Source: Oscillospiraceae bacterium
GTDB lineage: Bacteria > Bacillota > Clostridia > Oscillospirales > Oscillospiraceae
Reading direction: 5' to 3'
Assembly: GCA_020025575.1 (NCBI GenBank)
Contig: JAHHRW010000009.1
Coordinates: 4,568 to 68,567 of the forward strand
Length of the DNA: 64,000 nucleotides
The translations under genes were made by a program, and so were the position numbers. Positions 57,216 through 64,000 of the stretch are shown piece by piece. The notes below the pieces were generated by a model that made no database searches, was not told where the DNA came from, and saw nothing but the letters and a program-made list of their open reading frames with translations. How positions within the stretch are numbered: the first letter of the stretch is position 1; every line of letters begins with the position of its first letter.

Positions 57216-58583
57216 TCACGCAAAATATTGTATCATTCCAATGATGAACAGCCCCATGATGATGACAGGCAGCACATAAGTGCAGTACCAGCGCATCCAT
57301 GGCTTTACCTGGATACCGGTGCCGGTGTTGGCCTCTTTGGTAAATTTCTCCCAGCCCCAGCCCATCTTACGGGTGCAGAACAGGACGAATACCAGCGAAC
57401 CCAAAGGCAGCAGGATGTTGCTCACAAAGAAGTCTTCCAGATCCATAATGGTGTTCCCTGCCTTCAAAGGCTGGAAACCGGACAGCACATTGAAACCCAG
57501 CACACAAGGCAAACTTGCAATCAAAACAGCGATGCAGCCCACAAAACAGGCCTTCTTCCGGTTCCAGCCGGTGAGATCGCAGGTGCATGCAATCAGAACC
57601 TCGAACACCGCCAGCACGGTGGAAAATGCGGCAAAGAACATGAACAGGAAGAAGAAACTGCCCCAGAGTCTGCCCAGGGGCAGATGATTGAAGATGTTGG
57701 GCAGGGTAATGAAAATCAGACGGGGGCCGCTGTTGACCTGAACCCCATAGGCAGAACAGGCAGGGAAAATAATCAGCCCCGAGCAAATTGCCACAAAGGT
57801 GTCCAGTGCGGCAACATGGACAGATTCGCCCATGAGGGAACGATCTTTGCCCAAATAACTGCCGAAGATGGCCATGGAACCCATGCCCAGACTCAGCGTA
57901 AAGAAGGCCTGGTTCATGGCTGCAACAATCACATTCAGGATACCGGCATCCTTCATTTTATGCACATTGGGCAGCAGGTAGAATTTTAACCCCTCGCCGG
58001 AACCCTTCAAGAAAATGCTGTTGATGGCTAGAACCAAGATCAGTACAATCAGGGCACCCATCATATATTTTGTAATGCGCTCCAGACCTTTTTGCAGGCC
58101 AATGGAATTGATGGCAAAGCCGGCAATGACAACCACAGCCATGAAAATGGTCATGGAAACCGGGTCGGCAAGCATATTACCGAAGGATTCCCCAACCTGC
58201 GCTGCATCCATGCCAACATAGGCCCCTCTTGCTGTATTGAAAAAATATTGCAGCATCCAACCGGCAATGGTGGTGTAGCACATCATCAGGACGAAATTGC
58301 CAAGGAAAGCGGCAAACCCATGAAGGTGCCATTTGGTGCCTTTTTTCTCCAATTGCTGATACATATGCACCGGGCTTTTCTGGGCCGCACGACCCACAGA
58401 AAATTCCATGGTCATAACGGGAATCCCAAGAATCACCAGAAATACCAAGTAAAACAACACAAAAATTGCACCGCCGTACTGTCCGGTGATATAGGGGAAT
58501 TTCCACACATTGCCGATTCCGACGGCACAGCCTGCACTAAGAAGAATAAAACCGATGCGGCTTCCCAGACGTTCTCTTTCCAT
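57216..58583 (-). CDS. sodium-dependent transporter (NSS/SNF family)
   Basis: Na+-coupled amino-acid or related solute importer with LeuT fold. The 455-residue protein has the helix 1 motif AGCAVGIGNVWKFPYITGQY with the unwound Na+ site, EFSVGRAAQ, and about eleven helices (LSLGMGSMAIFGSYL in helix 6 region, FFAAFSTVLAVFEVL). Substrate unknown. Single gene. Confidence 0.94.
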   Translation of the reverse strand: MERERLGSRIGFILLSAGCAVGIGNVWKFPYITGQYGGAIFVLFYLVFLVILGIPVMTMEFSVGRAAQKSPVHMYQQLEKKGTKWHLHGFAAFLGNFVLMMCYTTIAGWMLQYFFNTARGAYVGMDAAQVGESFGNMLADPVSMTIFMAVVVIAGFAINSIGLQKGLERITKYMMGALIVLILVLAINSIFLKGSGEGLKFYLLPNVHKMKDAGILNVIVAAMNQAFFTLSLGMGSMAIFGSYLGKDRSLMGESVHVAALDTFVAICSGLIIFPACSAYGVQVNSGPRLIFITLPNIFNHLPLGRLWGSFFFLFMFFAAFSTVLAVFEVLIACTCDLTGWNRKKACFVGCIAVLIASLPCVLGFNVLSGFQPLKAGNTIMDLEDFFVSNILLPLGSLVFVLFCTRKMGWGWEKFTKEANTGTGIQVKPWMRWYCTYVLPVIIMGLFIIGMIQYFA

Positions 58584-58616
58584 AGGGAACCCTCCTCTTT
58601 TTATAAATATTGGTTC

Positions 58617-58645
58617 ATTATAGAAAAAGGCCTGTGAAATGTCAA
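58617..58645 (-). promoter_or_regulatory. perfect consensus promoter for NSS gene
   Basis: Minus strand TTGACA (58640-58645), 17 bases, TATAAT (58617-58622). Confidence 0.92.
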
Positions 58646-58654
58646 TTATATTTA

Positions 58655-58692
58655 AGAAAAAAATTCCCCTGTTTCACATGAGGAAACAGGGG
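58655..58692 (-). terminator. glycerol operon terminator
   Basis: CCCCTGTTTC / GAAACAGGGG stem, seven-base loop, followed on the minus strand by AATTTTTTT. Confidence 0.92.
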
Positions 58693-58700
58693 ATAACGTG

Positions 58701-59066
58701 TTATTTTTTAGGAATGTTTTTTGTGGCAATCACAGAAATTCCCGTGTGTGCCACATCCGCGATAATCGTTTGCCCGATGATTACTGGGGCTGGAATCTGG
58801 ACTTCTTTCAGCTCCGTCACGCATTGGTTGATTTTACCCTTCGGAATATCCGATGCCGTCTTTACAGAAACCACAGGCAGCGTACCGCCGGTGACACGAA
58901 CCGTACTGGTTACGATTCGGGTTGGATTGGTTAGCTCCTTATGGGCGTATTTTTCACCATTTTTGCAGGTGTTTCCGGAAACGCCGACAACCTCTTTTCC
59001 ATCCATCTCCACCGTTAATTGGCAGCCCAGAGGGCATCCGATACAAGTAAGATTCAATGTTTTCAT
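58701..59066 (-). CDS. DUF1667 family Cys-rich protein
   Basis: The 121-residue protein has LTCIGCPLGCQLTVEMDG and NTCKNGEKYAHKE, the four-cysteine N-terminus of DUF1667, which probably binds an iron-sulfur cluster. These proteins accompany a GlpA-like dehydrogenase and an FAD oxidoreductase in many Firmicutes, and may pass electrons from glycerol-3-phosphate oxidation (inference). ATG at 59066 has GGAGG nine bases upstream; the ATG at 59075 abuts the ribosome site. Last gene of the operon. Confidence 0.9.
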   Translation of the reverse strand: MKTLNLTCIGCPLGCQLTVEMDGKEVVGVSGNTCKNGEKYAHKELTNPTRIVTSTVRVTGGTLPVVSVKTASDIPKGKINQCVTELKEVQIPAPVIIGQTIIADVAHTGISVIATKNIPKK

Positions 59067-59067
59067 A

Positions 59068-60333
59068 TCAGGCATCCTCCAGTTTTAAGATGAGTCCGGC
59101 TGCATCCCGGTTTTCTAAAATTGAGGCAGCCTTTAGATGAATGGTTTCCATCTCTCCGGGGGCAAGTACATTGCGCTTTTTGGAAAAAATCCGGTTTTCA
59201 CCTGCATAAACGGCGATGCGCTGATTCTTGTAGATGTTATCCACACGGAACCGAATCGTCACGGAATCATCCGCGGTCAGACAGTCCGGGCGAACGGAAA
59301 CGGGGACACTATACCGCACGCCGCCTTGACAGTGAATGGCAAGTGCCTGCGCAGGGGATTCCCCGCCCTTCAGAATAAAATCAGCGGCATGGACTCCGGC
59401 GGCTGCGGCTTCTTCGGAAACATAGTCCACCAAATCATGGACATGGAGTACATTTCCGGCGGCAAAGACACCGGGGATGCTGGTTTCCAGAGATTCGTTG
59501 ACAGTCGGGCCTTTGGTAACAGGATTGAGATTCACACCGGCCCCCCGGCTCAACTCATTTTCCGGAATCAACCCACAGCTCAGCAGCAGGGTGTCACATT
59601 CGTAAAATTCTTCCGTGCCGGGGACGGGTTTTCCCTGTTCCACCCGGGCAAGTGTAATACCCTCAACCCGATCCTTCCCCTGAATATCGATCACCGTGTG
59701 GCTGAGTTTCAGGGGAATGCCAAAATCATCCAGACACTGGACAATGTTCCGTTTCAGACCGCCGGAGTAGGGCATCAGTTCTGCAACCACCTTGACTTCA
59801 GCACCCTCCAGGGTCATTCGTCGGGCCATAATCAGGCCAATATCGCCGGAACCGAGAATCACAACCTTGCGACCGGGGAGCAGTCCTTCCATATTGACGA
59901 GCCGCTGGGCGGTGCCGGCGGTGTAGATTCCGGCGGGGCGGGTTCCGGGAATGTTCAGGGCACCCCGGGGGCGCTCCCGACAGCCCATGGCAAGAATGAC
60001 GGCCTTGGGATGCAGCTGGAACAGTCCGTCTGTGCGGTTCATGGCGGTAACAGTCTTGTCCTTTGCCAGATCCAGAACCATGGTATTGAGCTTGTAGTCT
60101 ATACCAAGCTCCTGTACCTGTGCGATAAAACGACTGGCGTATTCGGGTCCTGTAAGCTCCTCTTTGAAGGTATGGAGCCCAAACCCGTTGTGGATGCACT
60201 GGTTTAGGATGCCGCCAAGTTCTGCATCCCGCTCCAGAATCAGAATGTCCCTGATTCCGGCGTTTCGGGCGGAAACAGCCGCGGCAAGACCGGCAGGGCC
60301 GCCGCCGATAATCACAAGATCATATGGCTTCAT
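59068..60333 (-). CDS. FAD/NAD(P)-binding oxidoreductase of glycerol operon
   Basis: The 421-residue protein has an FAD-binding start LVIIGGGPAGLAAAVSARNAG, a Cys in GGILNQCIHNGFG, AMGCRERPRGALNIPG, a second nucleotide fold VVILGSGDIGLIMARRMTLEG and GVFAAGNVLHVHDLVDYVSEE. It resembles thioredoxin-reductase-like flavoproteins paired with GlpA. It likely accepts electrons from the dehydrogenase next to it and passes them to NAD+ or to the DUF1667 protein (inference). It lies 12 bases after glpA. Confidence 0.9.
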   Translation of the reverse strand: MKPYDLVIIGGGPAGLAAAVSARNAGIRDILILERDAELGGILNQCIHNGFGLHTFKEELTGPEYASRFIAQVQELGIDYKLNTMVLDLAKDKTVTAMNRTDGLFQLHPKAVILAMGCRERPRGALNIPGTRPAGIYTAGTAQRLVNMEGLLPGRKVVILGSGDIGLIMARRMTLEGAEVKVVAELMPYSGGLKRNIVQCLDDFGIPLKLSHTVIDIQGKDRVEGITLARVEQGKPVPGTEEFYECDTLLLSCGLIPENELSRGAGVNLNPVTKGPTVNESLETSIPGVFAAGNVLHVHDLVDYVSEEAAAAGVHAADFILKGGESPAQALAIHCQGGVRYSVPVSVRPDCLTADDSVTIRFRVDNIYKNQRIAVYAGENRIFSKKRNVLAPGEMETIHLKAASILENRDAAGLILKLEDA

Positions 60334-60345
60334 GGTGCCGCCTCC

Positions 60346-61776
60346 TTACAATTGGTCTTTGTTGGTGCCGACGATCAGCTTGCTCTTTCCGCCGGATTTG
60401 GTTACTTCACGGAAGGGAATGTTCAATTCCCGTGCAATGATTTCCATGACTTTTGGGCTGCAGAATCCGCCTTGGCATCGTCCCATACCGGCTCTGGTGC
60501 GGCGTTTGACCCCGTCAATGCTCCTGGCGCCGGGGGTGCGGTGGATGGCGTCAATGATTTCGCCTTCGGTAATGGTTTCACATCGGCAGACCACTGTGCC
60601 ATAGGCAGGGTTTTCGGCAATCAGCTTGCTGCGGTCCTCAAAAGAAAGGACTTTCGGGTCAAGGATTCCTTTTCGTGTGCCGTCAAAATTGGGGTTTTCT
60701 TGCAGGTGCAGAATATGGTTTATCATGTCTGCCACCATTACGCCGATGGCAGGGGAGCAGCTAAGCCCCGGGGATTCAATACCGGCGCAGTCCACAAATC
60801 CGGGGGCGGTTTCCTCAATGGTAAAGCGGTGGCGGGTATCGTGGGCACGCAGTCCGGCGAAACTGGTAATGGTCTGGCTAAGGGGTAAATCCTTCACAGA
60901 AAGATTTACCTTGCTGCGGATTTGATCCAGCCCTTGCTGCGTGGTAGCGGTACAGTCTTTGTCCTCTGTATCGATGGCGGTGGGGCCGACGATGGTATTG
61001 CCGTGGACGGTTGGGGTCACCAGAACGCCCTTTCCCAATTTGGTGGGGAGCTGGAAAATGGTGTGATTGACATACCCTTGGCAGGTACGATCCAATAAAA
61101 AGTAGTCGCCCCGTCGGGGAACGATGGTCATTTGGTCATCAGATACCATATTATGCAGCTGGTCTGCATAAACGCCTGCGGCATTGACGACCACCTTTGT
61201 TTCCAGAGTACCTTTGGATGTTGTCAATTTCCAGCCGCCTTGCACTGCCTCAATGCCTGTGACTTCCGTATCAAATTGGAACACAACACCGTTTTTTGCC
61301 GCATTTTCTGCCAATGCATAAGTCAGTCCAAAGGGACACACGATAGCAGCCGTAGGGGCATACAGCGCTGCCACTGCATCGGGAGCAATATGGGGTTCCA
61401 TTTGGCGCAGTTCTTCCTGCTCCACAATGCGAAGATTCTCCACACCATTGGCAAGGCCGTTTTCGTACAGACGCTGCAAATCTGCAGGGTCTTGATCTTT
61501 CGTCATAACCACCAGAGAACCGATGTTTTGATAATGGAAGTCCAGCTCCTGCGCAAGCTTTGGCATCATGCGGCTGCCCTGCACATTGAGCGATGCCATG
61601 AGCGTACCCTGTGGGGCATCGTAACCTGCATGGACGATGGCTGAGTTTGCTTTACTGGTACCGCAGCACACATCTTCTTCCCGTTCCACCACAAGAAAAT
61701 TGCCTTTGCATCGGGAAAGTTCTCGGGCAATGGCACAGCCGGAAACCCCGGCACCGATGATAATGACATCATACAT
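60346..61776 (-). CDS. glpA: GlpA-like FAD glycerol-3-phosphate dehydrogenase with BFD-type [2Fe-2S] tail
   Basis: Oxidises glycerol-3-phosphate to dihydroxyacetone phosphate in anaerobic glycerol use. In the 476-residue protein residues 1 to about 370 form a DAO-type FAD domain: DVIIIGAGVSGCAIARELSR, GTSKANSAIVHAGYD, VVNAAGVYADQLHNM and FAGLRAHDTRHRF. The C-terminal 100 residues carry VVCRCETITEGEI and GMGRCQGGFCSPK, a BFD-like cysteine set. ATG at 61776 lies eight bases after the glpK stop region; GAGGAG upstream. Usual GlpA lacks or has this tail; the paired FAD protein and DUF1667 support the anaerobic form. Confidence 0.91.
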   Translation of the reverse strand: MYDVIIIGAGVSGCAIARELSRCKGNFLVVEREEDVCCGTSKANSAIVHAGYDAPQGTLMASLNVQGSRMMPKLAQELDFHYQNIGSLVVMTKDQDPADLQRLYENGLANGVENLRIVEQEELRQMEPHIAPDAVAALYAPTAAIVCPFGLTYALAENAAKNGVVFQFDTEVTGIEAVQGGWKLTTSKGTLETKVVVNAAGVYADQLHNMVSDDQMTIVPRRGDYFLLDRTCQGYVNHTIFQLPTKLGKGVLVTPTVHGNTIVGPTAIDTEDKDCTATTQQGLDQIRSKVNLSVKDLPLSQTITSFAGLRAHDTRHRFTIEETAPGFVDCAGIESPGLSCSPAIGVMVADMINHILHLQENPNFDGTRKGILDPKVLSFEDRSKLIAENPAYGTVVCRCETITEGEIIDAIHRTPGARSIDGVKRRTRAGMGRCQGGFCSPKVMEIIARELNIPFREVTKSGGKSKLIVGTNKDQL

Positions 61777-61784
61777 GGCAGCAT

Positions 61785-63281
61785 TCACTCCTCTTTTGCC
61801 CAATCATAGGCACATTTGACGGCTTTGTTCCAGCCTTTGATCCGTTTTTGCCGGCGGATATCATCAATCTGCGGAATAAAAATTCGATCGATTCCGGCAT
61901 TCTGAATGACATCTTCCTTGCTTTTCCAGAAGCCAATAGCAAGCCCTGCAAGATACGCTGCACCCAAGGCAGTTGTTTCCACACACATGGGCCGCTGAAC
62001 AGGAACGCCGATCAAATCCGCCTGCGTCTGCATGATGTAGTTATTCGCAGATGCGCCGCCGTCCACCTTCAGTTCAGACAGGGAGAATCCGGAATCTGCC
62101 TCCATGGCTTTCAGCACATCGTTGGTCTGGTAGCACAGACTATCCAGTGTTGCACGGATGATATGGTATTTGTTACAGCCCCGGGTCAGTCCCACAATGG
62201 CACCACGGGCGTACTGATCCCAGTGGGGTGCGCCGAGGCCTGTGAAAGCAGGAACCACATAACAGCCGTTGGTATCGGAAACTTTTTGCGCCATATATTC
62301 AGAATCTGCGGCAGATTCGATAAACCGCAGTTCATCCCGCAGCCACTGAATGGCAGCACCTGCCACAAAAATAGAGCCTTCCAGTGCGTATTCCACCTTG
62401 CCGTCAAGGCCCCAGGCGATGGTGGTGACCAGACCGTTTTTGCTGAAGACAGGCTTTTCTCCGGTGTTCATCAGCAGGAAACATCCCGTGCCATAGGTGT
62501 TCTTTGCATCGCCGGGGGTGAAACAGGTCTGACCGAACAGGGCGGCCTGCTGATCCCCTGCGGCACCGGCAATGGGGATGGGGCCCCCAAAATACTGGGC
62601 CAGAGCCTCGCCGTAGATACAGCTGCTGGGCTTGACCTCTGGGAGCATGGATTCGGGGATGTTTAGCTCCTGTAAGATTTCATCGTCCCATTGCAGCGTA
62701 TTGATGTTAAACAGCAGGGTTCTGGATGCGTTAGAGTAATCTGTCACATGGGCCTTGCCGCCGGTGAGTTTCCAGATGAGCCATGTTTCCACTGTGCCGA
62801 AGAGCAGCTGCCCCTGTTTGGCTTTTTCCATGGCGCCGGGAACATGCTCCAGAATCCAGCGAATCTTGGGGCCTGCAAAATAAGCATCGATGACCAGTCC
62901 GGTTTTTTGTCGGTATCTGTCGGTGAGGCCTTTGGCTTTCAGTTCGTCACAGTAAGCACTGGTGCGGCGGCACTGCCAGACGATGGCATGATAAACGGGC
63001 TGTCCTGTGACTTTGTCCCAAACAATGGTGGTTTCTCGCTGATTGGTGATGCCGATGGCGGCAATATTGGCGGCGGTGACCCCTAAATTGGCCATAGCCT
63101 GCTGCGCCACTTCCAGCTGGGTGGCCCAAATTTCGTTGGCGTCGTGCTCGACCCAGCCGGGTTTTGGGAAAAACTGGGTAAACTCTTTCTGGGCAACGGA
63201 GCAGATTTCACCTGCCTCGTTGAATAGAATACAGCGGTTGGAAGTGGTGCCGGCATCCAGTGCCATCATATATTGAGCCAT
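61785..63281 (-). CDS. glpK: glycerol kinase
   Basis: Phosphorylates glycerol to glycerol-3-phosphate with ATP. The 498-residue protein has MMALDAGTTSNRCILFNEAG, GWVEHDANEIW, GITNQRETTIVWDK, a full FGGY fold with GAAGDQQAALFGQ, NTYGTGCFLLMNTG and DGGASANNYIMQTQAD. ATG at 63281 has AGGAGGG; the frame upstream to 63326 has no family character. First gene of the operon glpK-glpA-FAD oxidoreductase-DUF1667. Confidence 0.97.
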   Translation of the reverse strand: MAQYMMALDAGTTSNRCILFNEAGEICSVAQKEFTQFFPKPGWVEHDANEIWATQLEVAQQAMANLGVTAANIAAIGITNQRETTIVWDKVTGQPVYHAIVWQCRRTSAYCDELKAKGLTDRYRQKTGLVIDAYFAGPKIRWILEHVPGAMEKAKQGQLLFGTVETWLIWKLTGGKAHVTDYSNASRTLLFNINTLQWDDEILQELNIPESMLPEVKPSSCIYGEALAQYFGGPIPIAGAAGDQQAALFGQTCFTPGDAKNTYGTGCFLLMNTGEKPVFSKNGLVTTIAWGLDGKVEYALEGSIFVAGAAIQWLRDELRFIESAADSEYMAQKVSDTNGCYVVPAFTGLGAPHWDQYARGAIVGLTRGCNKYHIIRATLDSLCYQTNDVLKAMEADSGFSLSELKVDGGASANNYIMQTQADLIGVPVQRPMCVETTALGAAYLAGLAIGFWKSKEDVIQNAGIDRIFIPQIDDIRRQKRIKGWNKAVKCAYDWAKEE

Positions 63282-63368
63282 GTTGTACCCTCCTGAAAAT
63301 AAAAAGAGCAACGGAAGAAACAGCAATTATGCTGATATACCCTCCACTGCCCTACATTTCTTACAGCT

Positions 63369-63397
63369 AGTTTACCACAGAGAAGGGGATATTTCAA
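63369..63397 (-). promoter_or_regulatory. glpK operon promoter
   Basis: Minus strand TTGAAA (63392-63397), 17 bases, TAAACT (63369-63374), leaving a leader of about 80 bases. The 316-base gap between glpK and the alcohol dehydrogenase holds this promoter, the inverted repeat at 63502 and the promoter at 63528, and no further gene. Confidence 0.75.
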
Positions 63398-63501
63398 CTT
63401 GACTTTTGTGCATAATGCAAAAATCTCCGGAAAGCACAGAAAGGGAAGTTGTGTTTTGTGCTTTCTGTAATGTAAGAGTATATTTATTCACCTTAACAAA
63501 A

Positions 63502-63537
63502 ATTAAGTAAATATATATCGATAGTTATTTACTTAAT
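63502..63537 (+). promoter_or_regulatory. 12-bp inverted repeat, candidate operator of alcohol dehydrogenase gene
   Basis: ATTAAGTAAATA (63502-63513), 12-base spacer, TATTTACTTAAT (63526-63537). The right arm covers the -35 of the promoter at 63528, which suits a repressor or redox regulator. Confidence 0.6.
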
Positions 63538-63556
63538 AGAAAACTTGTGCTAAAAT
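63528..63556 (+). promoter_or_regulatory. alcohol dehydrogenase promoter
   Basis: TTTACT, 17 bases, TAAAAT. The ATG follows 42 bases later, after a GGAGGT site. Confidence 0.75.
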
Positions 63557-63597
63557 GCAGACATAAACCAAACACCCAATAAATGGAGGTAACAACA

Positions 63598-64000
63598 ATG
63601 AAAGGTTTCGCAATGCTCAAAATCGGTGCTACCGGCTGGGTAGAGAAGGATATTCCTGCCTGCGGCCCTATGGACGCCATTTGTAAGCCCCTGGCACTGG
63701 CTCCTTGCACTTCGGATATCCATACCGTATGGTCCGGCGCCATCGGTGATCGCAAAGATATGATTCTGGGTCACGAGGCAGTTGGTGAAGTTGTAGAGGT
63801 CGGCGCTCTGGTCAAGGATTTTAAGCCCGGCGACAAGGTCCTGGTGAGTGCAATCACCCCTGACTGGAACTCTCTGGAGGCTCAGGGTGGTTATCCCATG
63901 CACTCCGGCGGAATGCTTTCCGGCTGGAAGTTCTCCAACTTCAAAGATGGCGTGTTCGCTGAGTATTTCCATGTAAACGATGCCGACGGCAATCTGGCAC
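63598..64000 (+). CDS. NADP-type secondary alcohol dehydrogenase (TbADH-like), partial
   Basis: Zinc alcohol dehydrogenase close to the Thermoanaerobacter brockii enzyme, which reduces acetone or butanone and oxidises secondary alcohols with NADP(H). The 134 residues present show the catalytic zinc ligands Cys37 and His59 with Glu60 (ALAPCTSDIHTV, ILGHEAVGEVVEVG), ITPDWNSLEAQGGY and LSGWKFSNFKDGVF, at the same positions as in TbADH. The Asp150 ligand and cofactor domain lie beyond the right edge. Own promoter and inverted-repeat operator; faces away from glpK. Confidence 0.92.
   Translation, partial: MKGFAMLKIGATGWVEKDIPACGPMDAICKPLALAPCTSDIHTVWSGAIGDRKDMILGHEAVGEVVEVGALVKDFKPGDKVLVSAITPDWNSLEAQGGYPMHSGGMLSGWKFSNFKDGVFAEYFHVNDADGNLA

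Noticed and set aside
59137..60207. 356-codon plus-strand frame opposite the FAD oxidoreductase
   Set aside because: Shadow of a gene with clear nucleotide-binding motifs.
1..64000. Insertion sequences, prophage, CRISPR arrays or defence islands
   Set aside because: No transposase, integrase, phage or Cas-like frame was seen; the window reads as core and accessory metabolic chromosome.

Overview
The window looks like chromosome from an anaerobic, Gram-positive, probably gut-associated member of the Clostridia, most likely Oscillospirales-like (inference). Reasons: about 50-55% GC by eye, clean AGGAGG ribosome sites, consensus sigma-A promoters with 17-base spacers, a Spo0A-type regulator, SLH-domain surface protein of the Oscillospiraceae style, an [FeFe] hydrogenase, pyruvate phosphate dikinase, small families such as C_GCAxxG_C_C and DUF6472-like proteins, and Wood-Ljungdahl (WL) genes. 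I see no insertion sequence, prophage, CRISPR array or rRNA; the only tRNA is tRNA-Gly(CCC) at 50211-50284.

Layout. 1-14196 is a corrinoid factory. Leftward cbiA-cbiC-cbiD and rightward cbiK then cbiMNQO-cbiL-hemA-precorrin-2 dehydrogenase-hemC-cobA/hemD-hemB-hemL diverge from one intergenic region; each of the two long units has its own cobalamin riboswitch and attenuator terminator. Together they cover 5-aminolevulinate to uroporphyrinogen III to cobalt-precorrins, plus cobalt import. 14390-17367 holds a Gfo/Idh oxidoreductase and a membrane glycosyltransferase. 17557-24459 (leftward) holds ppdK, tatD, a phosphopantetheinyl transferase, a zinc-ribbon protein and ruvCAB. 24730-26286 is an LRR/SLH surface protein.

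27680-35683 is the WL methyl/corrinoid block: metF, a CooC-type ATPase, acsD, a 760-residue fusion of the corrinoid protein large subunit AcsC with its methyltransferase AcsE, the corrinoid reductive activator (RACo), and a DUF3786 protein. The CODH and acetyl-CoA synthase subunits are not in the window. The B12 block upstream would supply the corrinoid that this block uses.

35832-43407 carries DegV, a radical SAM protein, a Spo0A-like regulator preceded by two 0A-box-like repeats, and a tightly packed leftward operon (XRE regulator, 5-formyl-THF cyclo-ligase, membrane protein, DUF1643, YfcE phosphodiesterase, a 56-residue DUF6472-like protein, and a lipoprotein with a decayed zincin motif). 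43542-58583 is mixed housekeeping: galE, asparaginase, a CBS/DHH pyrophosphatase, [FeFe] hydrogenase, ZIP transporter, tRNA-Gly, murA, rsmF, a C_GCAxxG_C_C protein with a C39-like protein, MATE, M32 carboxypeptidase and an NSS transporter. 58701-63281 is a glycerol operon (glpK, glpA-like, FAD oxidoreductase, DUF1667), followed by the start of a TbADH-like alcohol dehydrogenase cut by the right edge.

The most unusual item is the AcsC-AcsE fusion. Also worth attention are the Spo0A-like gene with its 0A boxes, the pseudo-protease lipoprotein, two unclassified structured leaders (15932-16068 and 21978-22163) and several candidate operators.
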